A stretch of DNA of 64,000 nucleotides, taken from assembly GCA_017450485.1 (NCBI GenBank), contig JAFSTN010000025.1, positions 1 through 64,000 of the forward strand, in the 5' to 3' direction. The DNA is from Lachnospiraceae bacterium (GTDB taxonomy: Bacteria > Bacillota > Clostridia > Lachnospirales > Lachnospiraceae). Shown one piece after another: positions 53,620-62,248 of this stretch. The position numbers were made by a program, and so were the translations under genes. Numbering within the stretch: the first letter of the stretch is position 1; each line of letters opens with the position of its first letter. The notes beneath the pieces were generated by a model that made no database searches, was not told where the DNA came from, and worked only from the letters and a program-made list of their open reading frames with translations.

Positions 53620-54453
53620 ATGGCAAACATAATCGATGGAAAAGCTATATCCGCACAGATCAAGGACGAAGTAAAAGAGAAAGTGGCCCAACTTAAGGAA
53701 GAGGGGCGTGAAGTATGCCTGGCAGTCATACAGGTAGGCGATGATCCTGCATCTACCGTTTATGTCGGAAATAAAAAGAAGGCATGTGAGTATTGCGGTA
53801 TAAGATCTGAGAGCTATGAGATACCCGTGGATACTACCGAGGATGAACTTATCTCTTTGATCGGGAAGCTCAATGCGGATGCGGCCGTGAACGGTATCCT
53901 TGTTCAGCTTCCTCTGCCGAAACATATAAACGAAGACCGTGTGATCATGTCCATAGATCCCGCAAAGGATGTGGACGGATTCAGTGTGAACAGTGTCGGA
54001 TCCCTTTGCATAGGGCGCAAGGGATACAGATCATGCACCCCTGCAGGTATCATAGAGCTCCTTAAGCGTAGCAATATTGAGATCGCCGGAAAGGAATGTG
54101 TGGTGATCGGCAGGAGCAATATCGTAGGCAAGCCTATGGCACTTATGATGCTTCAGGAGAATGCTACCGTAACGATAACTCATTCCAAAACCGTGGATCT
54201 GCCTTCTGTCACACGCAGGGCAGATATATTGATAGTTGCGATCGGCAAACCCAGAATGATCACTTCCGAATATGTCAAAGAAGGTTCAGTGGTCATTGAT
54301 GTGGGAATTCACAGAGATGAGAACAATAAGCTGTGCGGAGATGTGGATTATGCCGATGTTGCGGATAAATGCTCATATATAACACCGGTGCCCGGTGGGG
54401 TTGGCCCCATGACCATAGCCATGCTGATGCATAACTGTGTGGAAGGCGCCTGA
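53620..54453 (+). CDS. folD: Methylene-THF dehydrogenase / methenyl-THF cyclohydrolase
   Basis: The 277-residue bifunctional enzyme has catalytic Lys in the Y-V-x-x-K motif (STVYVGNKKKACEYCGI), substrate loop VNGILVQLPLPKHI, DVDGFSV and the nucleotide-binding VIGRSNIVGKPMALMM. PVPGGVGPMTIAMLM closes the domain. It converts 5,10-methylene-THF to 10-formyl-THF with NADP+, the complement of the upstream fhs product. The gap to fhs is 9 nt with AAGGAGAT. Confidence 0.98.
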   Translation: MANIIDGKAISAQIKDEVKEKVAQLKEEGREVCLAVIQVGDDPASTVYVGNKKKACEYCGIRSESYEIPVDTTEDELISLIGKLNADAAVNGILVQLPLPKHINEDRVIMSIDPAKDVDGFSVNSVGSLCIGRKGYRSCTPAGIIELLKRSNIEIAGKECVVIGRSNIVGKPMALMMLQENATVTITHSKTVDLPSVTRRADILIVAIGKPRMITSEYVKEGSVVIDVGIHRDENNKLCGDVDYADVADKCSYITPVPGGVGPMTIAMLMHNCVEGA

Positions 54454-54467
54454 ATCAAGGAGAGACC

Positions 54468-55913
54468 ATGAAGTGCCCCGAATGCGGTAACGAGATCGGC
54501 GAAGGGCATCTCATATGCGAAGTATGCGGATATGAGGTTCAGATCGTTCCGGATTTTGAACCTGACATAGAGCCGCAGATAGATAATGATATAGTCGGAG
54601 ATATCCTGGGAGACAACATCCTGTCCGAGGAAGATATGGCTACTACCCGGGATCTGCTCGATACAACAGATACTGTCGTCGTATCAGAGCTGATCAAGCA
54701 TCGTGCAGTGATGTTTGGCATCATCGGTCTGGCTACATTGATCATTATCCTGATCGCTATATGGGGTATCAGACGTGTAAGTGATCCCGATAATCAATTG
54801 AATAGAGCTAAGAATCTGGCTGCCCGGGGCAAGTATGAGGATGCGGTCAGCGCTCTCGAGAACATTTATGTATCACAGCCGGATAACAGCGAGATACTAT
54901 ATCTGGAATCCGACTACTATATGGAACTCGGGAAGACCGATCTGGCGATAGATACGCTCAAGAGAGTGATCTCATCCGACAGGTACAGCTCCGATGAGGT
55001 TTATTCTGCATATGACCGTCTTATCAATATTTATGCGGGAGCAGATGACTATAATTCTATAGCGAACCTGCTTGCGGAATGTAAATACTCGGAGATTACG
55101 CTTGCTTATCAGAATTATGTGGCTTTTCCGCCCGTGTTTTCATACGAGGAAGGTACGTATGACAATGCGATTAGGCTGAAGCTTTCGGCCAATACATCCG
55201 GAACCGTATACTATACTCTGGACGGAAGCGTACCGAATGAATCCAGCCCCAAATATGACAGTCCCATTGTGCTGGATCACGGGGAATATGTTGTTTCGGC
55301 GGTTTTTATCAACCAATACGGGATCGTGTCCGACATGGTGACCGGGACTTATATCATTTCCAATAATATCCCCGATGCACCGGTCGTAAATGCCGATTCC
55401 GGTGATTATCATGTTCCCGTGCTCATTACCGTAGAAGTACCGGAGGGATATACGGTATATTACACTACCGACCGATCCACTCCCACAGTCGACTCCGTAC
55501 AGTATATAGATCCGATACCGATGCCCGTGAAGTATTCCAATTTCAATTTTGCGGCTATCAGTGAAGACGGACTCACATCGGAAGTAGTGGTAAGGAGTTA
55601 TTCACTCACTTTTCCTGACGGAATACCACTTAATGAGGCTGTGGATATACTCAAAGCCCGGCTGATCGAGCGTGGGATGTTGAATGACATGAACGGACAC
55701 TCTGACAGAGCTCCCGGCAGATATACTTATGAAGTCATATCGGCCATACCGATTGAGGGGCAGGGCGATTATTATACGATCAGAGAGTTCTATCATGATG
55801 GCACCGGTGCACAGACACCCACCGATACCACATATATAGTCGAGATACATCAGGGATCTACCGCGATGCTTGGCGGAAACGCCGTGACCGGTTTCCTGGC
55901 TATATCATTTTAG
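54468..55913 (+). CDS. Zinc-ribbon membrane protein with TPR and chitobiase-type C-terminal repeats
   Basis: The protein has 481 residues. The N-terminal zinc ribbon has C-x2-C pairs in MKCPECGNE and LICEVCGYE. One membrane helix lies at about 80-102. The outside part has TPR-like helices (about 105-205) and then two beta modules, GTVYYTLDGSVPNESSP and VYYTTDRSTPTVDS, of the CHB_HEX_C_1 type seen at the ends of chitobiases and many Firmicute surface proteins. The final 90 residues are unassigned. It lies 14 nt after folD with AAGGAGAG but has no evident link to folate metabolism. It probably reports on or organises the cell surface. Confidence 0.82.
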   Translation: MKCPECGNEIGEGHLICEVCGYEVQIVPDFEPDIEPQIDNDIVGDILGDNILSEEDMATTRDLLDTTDTVVVSELIKHRAVMFGIIGLATLIIILIAIWGIRRVSDPDNQLNRAKNLAARGKYEDAVSALENIYVSQPDNSEILYLESDYYMELGKTDLAIDTLKRVISSDRYSSDEVYSAYDRLINIYAGADDYNSIANLLAECKYSEITLAYQNYVAFPPVFSYEEGTYDNAIRLKLSANTSGTVYYTLDGSVPNESSPKYDSPIVLDHGEYVVSAVFINQYGIVSDMVTGTYIISNNIPDAPVVNADSGDYHVPVLITVEVPEGYTVYYTTDRSTPTVDSVQYIDPIPMPVKYSNFNFAAISEDGLTSEVVVRSYSLTFPDGIPLNEAVDILKARLIERGMLNDMNGHSDRAPGRYTYEVISAIPIEGQGDYYTIREFYHDGTGAQTPTDTTYIVEIHQGSTAMLGGNAVTGFLAISF

Positions 55914-55944
55914 GCAGCGGTTTAGACCGTAAGGGAGGAGAAAA

Positions 55945-56823
55945 ATGTACAAGATTTTAAAGAAAAGGGTTCTCAATGAGACGATTTGCCTGATGGATGT
56001 GGAGGCACCCAGATGCGCAGCTCACTGTCAACCCGGACAGTTCGTCATCGTCAGAACCGATGAAGGCGCAGAACGCATACCACTGACTGTATGTGATTAT
56101 GACCGGGATGCCGGTGTGGTCACTATAGTATTCCAGATCGTCGGTGCTGGAACACTGCGTATGATGCATATGGAGGAAGGCGAGTATTTCCATGATTTCG
56201 TCGGCCCTCTCGGACAGCCGTCAGAGCTTACTCTGGAGACTGCTGAGGCACTTAAGTCCAAGAAAATCCTGTTTGTTGCAGGCGGACTCGGAACCGCGCC
56301 GGTATATCCTCAGGTGAAATATCTGCATGAACTGGGAGTTGATGCCGATGTGATCGTCGGTGCCAAGACCAAGGATATACTTATCATGGAAGATGAGATG
56401 AAGGCTGTAGCCGGTAATCTGTATATCACAACGGATGACGGTTCGTACGGCAGGAGCGGTATGGTTACCAAGGTGATCGAAGATCTGTATGCCGAAGGCA
56501 GGAAATATGATCTCTGTGTGGCTATAGGCCCCATGATCATGATGAAATTCGTATGCAAGCTTACCAAGACGCTGGATCTGCCTACGATCGTCAGCATGAA
56601 TCCGATCATGGTGGACGGAACGGGCATGTGCGGGGCCTGCCGTCTGATAGTAGGTGACGAGGTCAAGTTCGCTTGTGTGGACGGCCCCGAGTTCGACGGC
56701 TTTTTGGTTGATTTTGATCAGGCCATGAAGCGTCAGAACCTTTATAAGACCGAAGAAGGCCGTAAGTATCTGCTTGAACAGGAAAAAGAAACACATCATG
56801 GCGGATGCGGACAGTGTAACTAA
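55945..56823 (+). CDS. nfnA: NADH-dependent ferredoxin:NADP+ oxidoreductase subunit A (NfnA-like)
   Basis: The 292-residue protein belongs to the ferredoxin-NADP reductase superfamily: FAD-binding barrel (QPGQFVIVRTDEGAERIPLTVC in two parts), NAD-binding FVAGGLGTAPVYPQVKYLHE and a C-terminal [2Fe-2S] site in DGTGMCGACRLIV plus a later Cys (KFACVDGPEFDG). The terminal HGGCGQCN is characteristic. It is annotated in many genomes as sulfide/dihydroorotate dehydrogenase-like. With the next gene it forms Nfn, which bifurcates electrons between NADH, NADPH and ferredoxin. The order and the 35-nt spacing support this. Confidence 0.9.
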   Translation: MYKILKKRVLNETICLMDVEAPRCAAHCQPGQFVIVRTDEGAERIPLTVCDYDRDAGVVTIVFQIVGAGTLRMMHMEEGEYFHDFVGPLGQPSELTLETAEALKSKKILFVAGGLGTAPVYPQVKYLHELGVDADVIVGAKTKDILIMEDEMKAVAGNLYITTDDGSYGRSGMVTKVIEDLYAEGRKYDLCVAIGPMIMMKFVCKLTKTLDLPTIVSMNPIMVDGTGMCGACRLIVGDEVKFACVDGPEFDGFLVDFDQAMKRQNLYKTEEGRKYLLEQEKETHHGGCGQCN

Positions 56824-56858
56824 GCTGTGTGTCCATGTTGATATAAAAGGAGAATGAG

Positions 56859-58250
56859 ATGACAACAGATGTAAATGTAAGAGTTCCTGTGAGAGAGCAG
56901 GATGCAGCCGAGAGAGCACATAATTTCGAAGAGGTGTGCTACGGATACAACGAGGAAGAGGCAGTATGCGAGTCCACCAGATGCTTGAACTGCCAAAATG
57001 CACAGTGTGTAAAGGGATGCCCGGTAGCAATTGATATTCCGGCATTTATAGCACAGGTTAAAGCTCAGGATTTTGAGCAGGCATATCAGATCATATCCAA
57101 GTCTTCATCACTGCCGGCAGTCTGCGGACGTGTATGTCCTCAGGAGACTCAGTGTGAGGGCAAGTGTATCAGAGGTTTCAAGGGTGATCCGGTTTCCATC
57201 GGTAAACTCGAGAGATTCGTTGCGGACTGGGCCAGAGATCACGGTATCAAGCCCGTAGGCGCAGCTTCGAAAAACGGTAAGAAGGTTGCGGTTATCGGTT
57301 CCGGTCCCGCCGGATTGACATGTGCGGGCGATCTGGCCAGACTCGGATACGAAGTGACTATATTTGAAGCATTACACGAACCGGGTGGAGTACTCGTATA
57401 CGGTATCCCCGAATTCCGTCTGCCCAAAGAGGATGTTGTACTCAAGGAGATAGAGAATGTTAAGAGCCTCGGGGTGAAGATCGAGACTAACGTTGTTATA
57501 GGTAAAACGGTTTCCATAGACGAACTTATGCAGGATGAAGGCTTTGATGCAGTGTTCATCGGATCCGGTGCCGGTCTTCCCAAGTTCATGAACATCCCCG
57601 GAGAGCAGGCCGGCGGAGTCTTCTCTGCGAATGAGTACCTTACCAGATCGAATCTGATGAAGGCATTTAAAGAGGATGCTGATACCCCTATATACAGAGG
57701 CAAAAAGGTGGCCGTGGTAGGCGGCGGAAACGTAGCAATGGATGCTGCACGTACCGCTCTGAGACTGGGGGCTGAAGTCCATATCGTATACAGAAGAAGT
57801 GAAGAAGAACTTCCCGCCAGAGTTGAGGAAGTACATCATGCAAAGCAGGAAGGGATCATATTTGATCTGCTTACCAATCCGGTTGAGATCCTCGCGGATG
57901 AGAGCGGATGGGTATCGGGCATGAAGTGCATCCGTATGGAGCTCGGTGAGCCCGACGAGAGCGGCAGAAGACGTCCTGTGGAAGTGCCCGGATCAGAGTT
58001 TGTTATGGAAGTCGATGCGGTGATCATGTCACTGGGTACATCCCCCAATCCCCTGATTTCATCAACCACCGAAGGGCTGGATGTAAATAAATGGAAGTGT
58101 ATCATAGCCGATGAGGAAAACGGAGCCACGACCAAAGAAGGCGTATATGCCGGTGGTGATGCCGTAACAGGCGCCGCTACAGTCATCCTGGCTATGGGCG
58201 CAGGTAAGGCAGCTGCCAGGGGAATAGATGAATATCTGAGTAACAAATGA
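56859..58250 (+). CDS. nfnB: NfnB-like / glutamate synthase small-chain type flavoprotein
   Basis: The 463-residue protein has two N-terminal [4Fe-4S] clusters (CLNCQNAQCVKGCPVAID and CGRVCPQETQCEGKC), FAD motif VIGSGPAGLTCAGDLARLG and NADPH motif VVGGGNVAMDAARTALRLG. C-terminal GGDAVTGAATVILAMGAGK binds FAD again. This is the GltD/NfnB architecture. Adjacent to an NfnA-like gene and without a glutamate synthase large subunit, the transhydrogenase role is more likely than glutamate synthesis. AAAGGAGA lies 6-8 nt before the ATG. Confidence 0.92.
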   Translation: MTTDVNVRVPVREQDAAERAHNFEEVCYGYNEEEAVCESTRCLNCQNAQCVKGCPVAIDIPAFIAQVKAQDFEQAYQIISKSSSLPAVCGRVCPQETQCEGKCIRGFKGDPVSIGKLERFVADWARDHGIKPVGAASKNGKKVAVIGSGPAGLTCAGDLARLGYEVTIFEALHEPGGVLVYGIPEFRLPKEDVVLKEIENVKSLGVKIETNVVIGKTVSIDELMQDEGFDAVFIGSGAGLPKFMNIPGEQAGGVFSANEYLTRSNLMKAFKEDADTPIYRGKKVAVVGGGNVAMDAARTALRLGAEVHIVYRRSEEELPARVEEVHHAKQEGIIFDLLTNPVEILADESGWVSGMKCIRMELGEPDESGRRRPVEVPGSEFVMEVDAVIMSLGTSPNPLISSTTEGLDVNKWKCIIADEENGATTKEGVYAGGDAVTGAATVILAMGAGKAAARGIDEYLSNK

Positions 58251-58278
58251 TTCTGATCGGATAGAAGAGGACTCGCTT

Positions 58279-59583
58279 ATGCAGATGTATGACATCATTA
58301 TGAAAAAGAGAAACGGACAGGTTCTGGATAAAGAGGAGATATACCACTTTATCAATGAGTATACCCATGGAAATATCCCGGATTATCAGGTGTCCGCTCT
58401 TATGATGGCTATATTCTTCCGCGGTATGAACAAGCGGGAAACCGTGGACCTGACCATGGCTATGGCTCACAGCGGTGATGTCATCGATCTGTCCGATATA
58501 CCCGGGATCAAATGTGATAAGCATTCAACGGGAGGCGTGGGAGATAAGACCACGCTCTCGTTGATACCCATGGTGGTTTCGTGCGGATGCCGAGTGGCTA
58601 AAATGAGCGGAAGAGGCCTGGGCCATACCGGCGGAACCATTGATAAACTTGAAAGTTTTCCGGGATTCTCTACTTCTATATCGGAAGAACAGTTCAAATC
58701 CCAGGTGCGCGGGATAGGTGTTTCCGTTATGGGACAGACCGCCGACCTTGCTCCTGCCGATAAGAAACTGTATGCTCTTCGTGATGTGACGGCTACCGTG
58801 GATAATATGTCATTGATCGCAAGTTCCATCATGAGCAAGAAGCTTGCTTCCGGAGCCGATGCCATAGTACTTGATGTAAAATGCGGCAGCGGTGCTTTTA
58901 TGAAGAATCTGGATGATGCCAGAGGTCTGGCCCGTGCCATGGTTGATATCGGTAAAGGTGCGGGCAGAAGAACCATGGCGGTGATCTCGGACATGGATCA
59001 GCCACTGGGACGTGCGGTAGGCAATGCCATTGAGGTTCGTGAGGCCATAGATACTCTGATGGGGAAAGGCCCCGATGATTTCACTGAACTTTGTATGCAA
59101 CTGGGGAGCAGGATGCTGCTCATGTCGGATGTATGCGGCAGTCTGGATGAAGCCCGTGAGAAGCTGGCGGAATCCATCTCGTCCGGCAGCGCGCTTGATA
59201 CGCTGGCCCGGTTCATAAAGGCACAGGGGGGAGATGATACTTATGTATATGATCCCTCCAAGCTTAAGGTTGCCGAGCGGATGACCGAGATCAAGGCCGA
59301 GAGAGACGGATATATATCGCATATAGAGTGTGATGAGATAGGTATGGTATCGCTGACGCTCGGTGGAGGACGTGCGACCAAGGAGTCTGACATCGATCTG
59401 AGCGTAGGCCTGATCCTTGATAAAAAGGTCGGAGATCATGTCTCGCAGGGTGATACCGTCGCCAGGATATATGCCTCGGATCCGGATAAGGAAAAGGCCG
59501 CTATAGAAAGATTCAGAGGGACTTATACATATTCGGATGATAAGCCCGCTGACAGAAATATCATTATAGATACGGTTGATTGA
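58279..59583 (+). CDS. pdp: Pyrimidine-nucleoside phosphorylase
   Basis: The protein has 434 residues. It opens MYDIIMKKRNGQVLDKEEI and carries the family signature DKHSTGGVGDKTTLSLIPMV (phosphate and pyrimidine site), SGRGLGHTGGTIDKLES and a C-terminal PYNP domain (YISHIECDEIGMVSLTLGGG). It splits thymidine, deoxyuridine or uridine with phosphate, feeding salvage. Thymidine-only DeoA and broad Pdp cannot be separated firmly, but Firmicute homologues are usually Pdp. AAGAGGA precedes the ATG. Confidence 0.94.
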   Translation: MQMYDIIMKKRNGQVLDKEEIYHFINEYTHGNIPDYQVSALMMAIFFRGMNKRETVDLTMAMAHSGDVIDLSDIPGIKCDKHSTGGVGDKTTLSLIPMVVSCGCRVAKMSGRGLGHTGGTIDKLESFPGFSTSISEEQFKSQVRGIGVSVMGQTADLAPADKKLYALRDVTATVDNMSLIASSIMSKKLASGADAIVLDVKCGSGAFMKNLDDARGLARAMVDIGKGAGRRTMAVISDMDQPLGRAVGNAIEVREAIDTLMGKGPDDFTELCMQLGSRMLLMSDVCGSLDEAREKLAESISSGSALDTLARFIKAQGGDDTYVYDPSKLKVAERMTEIKAERDGYISHIECDEIGMVSLTLGGGRATKESDIDLSVGLILDKKVGDHVSQGDTVARIYASDPDKEKAAIERFRGTYTYSDDKPADRNIIIDTVD

Positions 59584-59594
59584 CAGGAGACAGA

Positions 59595-60572
59595 TTGGCT
59601 GAGTATTCAAGAGAGATAAATGCATCGGTTGACGATCTGAAGAATCTTTTTGGAGAGCATGATCAGTACATCCGTAAGATCGAGGATGATTTCAGAGTAA
59701 CGGTCAGCGACCGTAACGGAACAGTCAGGATCAAAGGCACTTCCGAACCGCAGGTAGTAAGGGCTATGGGCGTGATCAAGGGCCTGATCACACTCTCTGA
59801 GAGAGGTAATGATTTGGAAGAACAGAATGTGAATTATGCCATAGAGCTTGGGAAAGAGAATGTCACGGATGCTCTCGTTAAGATCGACAGTGACTGTATC
59901 TGCCATACCGTACAGGGTAAGCCGGTAAAACCCAAGACACTCGGACAGAAATCATATGTGGACGCTATCCGGAATAATATGGTCGTATTCGGTATAGGTC
60001 CTGCAGGTACCGGTAAAACCTATCTGGCGATGGCTATGGCGATATCCGCATTCAAGAATAATGAGGTGAGCCGTATAATCCTTACCAGACCGGCAATAGA
60101 AGCCGGTGAGAAACTCGGTTTTCTGCCCGGGGATCTGCAGAGCAAGGTCGATCCGTATCTGCGACCGCTGTATGATGCACTCTATCAGATAATGGGTGCT
60201 GACAGCTTTCTCAAGAATATGGAGAAAGGTCTTATAGAAGTGGCACCGCTGGCCTATATGCGCGGGCGTACTCTTGACAATGCTTATATCATACTCGACG
60301 AGGCTCAGAACACCACACCTGCACAGATGAAGATGTTCCTGACCAGGATAGGATTCGGATCCAAGGTGATAGTTACCGGAGATGCAACACAGAAGGATCT
60401 TCCGCCCGATACCAAGTCAGGACTGGATGTAGCGGTTAAGATACTGAAGGGGATCGATGATATTGCTTTTTGCAATCTGACAGCCTCTGATGTGGTCAGG
60501 CATCCTCTCGTACAGAGGATAGTCAAGGCCTATGATGATTACGATCACAGGAGATCGAATGGAAGAAAGTAA
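59595..60572 (+). CDS. phoH: PhoH family ATPase
   Basis: TTG 59595 is taken as the start (AGGAGA ends 4 nt upstream); TTG 59580 is in frame but overlaps the previous stop. The protein has 325 residues with an N-terminal KH-like segment (about 35-90; FRVTVSDRNGTVRIKGTS) and a PhoH P-loop domain: Walker A GIGPAGTGKTYLAMAMA, RPAIEAGEKLGFLPGDLQ and Walker B AYIILDEAQNTTP. PhoH proteins sit next to ybeY in most Firmicutes and are thought to act on RNA. It overlaps the following membrane gene by 14 nt. Confidence 0.95.
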   Translation: MAEYSREINASVDDLKNLFGEHDQYIRKIEDDFRVTVSDRNGTVRIKGTSEPQVVRAMGVIKGLITLSERGNDLEEQNVNYAIELGKENVTDALVKIDSDCICHTVQGKPVKPKTLGQKSYVDAIRNNMVVFGIGPAGTGKTYLAMAMAISAFKNNEVSRIILTRPAIEAGEKLGFLPGDLQSKVDPYLRPLYDALYQIMGADSFLKNMEKGLIEVAPLAYMRGRTLDNAYIILDEAQNTTPAQMKMFLTRIGFGSKVIVTGDATQKDLPPDTKSGLDVAVKILKGIDDIAFCNLTASDVVRHPLVQRIVKAYDDYDHRRSNGRK

Positions 60573-61758
60573 GGCACCTCGCAATAAGAGGATCAAACTG
60601 TATATAGCATTGATGATCATATCCGTAGCGGCAGTGACAGGCGTGTATCTGATTTATAAACTGCCGGAGATCAGAGCGATACAGACGCTTGTGATCGTGG
60701 CGCTCGGACAGATCGTTGTCATATTTGCATATGAATCCGGACTTCTGTATGAGAGTCTGGTGAACGGCATCACGGATAGACCGGAGATGTTTGCGGTCAC
60801 ATATATGATCGTCATAGCAGGAAGTGTGATCATGGCAGCCATGCCGGTAACGGCATGGCCAGTTGCAGTGATATATGTACTCCTGACCATTATGTCCAAT
60901 ATACCCTGCGGGATAGTCGGGGGCAGCGTATGTGTACTGATAGCATCCTCGGCGGTTGACAGCGGAGTATATCCTTTTATCTATGTATACCTCCTGACAG
61001 GCATAGCAGCCGCTGTTCTGGTAGCTCACCTGGATGAGCAGTTCAGGATCGGTCTCCCGGTGACGATAGTTGAGATCATTCTTTTCGCCGGTCTCGGAGC
61101 GACACTGATCACTTCCGTGAGCTCATTCAGTATAGAGATGCTTATCTATCCGGTAGTGAATCTGGCTGTTACGCTTGTTCTGCTCCTTTTTATACTGAAG
61201 GCTTATTCGGCCAGAGTTATTTTCAAGGAAGAGGATAAATACATCGAGCTTAATGATCCGGAATGCCTGTTACTTACGGAGCTGAAAAAGGTATCTCCCG
61301 ATGATTATCACAAGACCGTTCATATCGTGTATTTCTGTGACCGTGTATCAGCTGCATTGGGACTGGATGCGCCCAAGGTAAAATGTGCCGGACTGTATCA
61401 CAGGGTAGGAGTTATCGGAGGTGAGTATAACTGGGAGAATACCCGTATGGTATGCGAAGAACAGAACCTGCCGGCAGAGGTGATCGACATCCTCCGGGAA
61501 TTTGAAGATCCGGATACCCCTATGGTTCATACGGAGACGGCAATTCTTTTTATGAGCGAATGCATCGTGACCTCGATACAGTATCTGTTTGCCAAGAATA
61601 AAGAGATCAAACTGGAGTATCCGTCACTTATAGATGCTATATTCAAACAGAGGGTAGAAGCGGGTGTTTTCAAACAGTGTGATATCAGTATCAGACAGTT
61701 TGAAATGATGAAGAAGGTCTTCATGGAGGAGAAGCTTTATTATGACTTCTTACGTTGA
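60559..61758 (+). CDS. Shortened PgpH/YqfF-like membrane protein with altered HD motif
   Basis: ATG 60559 follows CAGGAGA by 5 nt. The protein has 399 residues: about eight membrane helices (to about 225) followed by a cytosolic HD-like domain. The place between phoH and ybeY is that of yqfF (pgpH), the c-di-AMP phosphodiesterase with an extracellular 7TMR-HDED domain, normally around 700 aa or more. Here the extracellular domain is missing. The metal-binding HD pair reads His281-Arg282 (LYHRVG), while the preceding His251 (DYHKTVH) remains. Loss of the Asp argues against catalysis. It may still bind a nucleotide. Confidence 0.8.
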   Translation: MEESKAPRNKRIKLYIALMIISVAAVTGVYLIYKLPEIRAIQTLVIVALGQIVVIFAYESGLLYESLVNGITDRPEMFAVTYMIVIAGSVIMAAMPVTAWPVAVIYVLLTIMSNIPCGIVGGSVCVLIASSAVDSGVYPFIYVYLLTGIAAAVLVAHLDEQFRIGLPVTIVEIILFAGLGATLITSVSSFSIEMLIYPVVNLAVTLVLLLFILKAYSARVIFKEEDKYIELNDPECLLLTELKKVSPDDYHKTVHIVYFCDRVSAALGLDAPKVKCAGLYHRVGVIGGEYNWENTRMVCEEQNLPAEVIDILREFEDPDTPMVHTETAILFMSECIVTSIQYLFAKNKEIKLEYPSLIDAIFKQRVEAGVFKQCDISIRQFEMMKKVFMEEKLYYDFLR

Positions 61759-62248
61759 TATCGATGAAGATATAGATTTCGGTTTCGATGTGGACAAGCT
61801 AACGCTTGATCTGCTGAATGCCGTGTGTTACAGTGAGCAGTGTCCTTACGAGGCATGTATCAACGTATATGTTACACACGCCGAGACCGTGAGAGTGTAT
61901 AATAGAGAATATCGGGACAAAGATACCACCACGGATGTTCTTTCATTTCCGGCACTGGAGATCAGGGATGGAGATTTCGAGGGCGCTGTGGAAGTATCGG
62001 ACAGCCCTTTTGATCCGGAGTCGGGTGAACTCATTCTGGGTGATATAGTGATCAATGCGGACCGGGTCTATAGTCAGGCCGAAGAATACGGTCACTCCAT
62101 ACTTCGCGAATTTGCTTTTTTGTGTGCTCACAGCCTGTATCATCTGTGTGGTTACGATCATGAAACCGGGGATGAGTCACATATCATGGAACAGAAGCAG
62201 GAGGAGACTCTTGCGTCATTGAACATCACGAGAGATACGCATGTATAA
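61742..62248 (+). CDS. ybeY: Endoribonuclease YbeY
   Basis: The 168-residue protein has the zinc motif HSLYHLCGYDHETGDE (three His ligands) and the family's DVLSFPALE segment, with an upstream helix carrying VTHAETVRVYNREYRDKDTTT. YbeY is needed for 16S rRNA 3' maturation and ribosome quality control. The start overlaps the preceding gene by 17 nt, with GGAGAAG as ribosome site, and its end overlaps the next gene by 8 nt. Confidence 0.96.
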   Translation: MTSYVDIDEDIDFGFDVDKLTLDLLNAVCYSEQCPYEACINVYVTHAETVRVYNREYRDKDTTTDVLSFPALEIRDGDFEGAVEVSDSPFDPESGELILGDIVINADRVYSQAEEYGHSILREFAFLCAHSLYHLCGYDHETGDESHIMEQKQEETLASLNITRDTHV

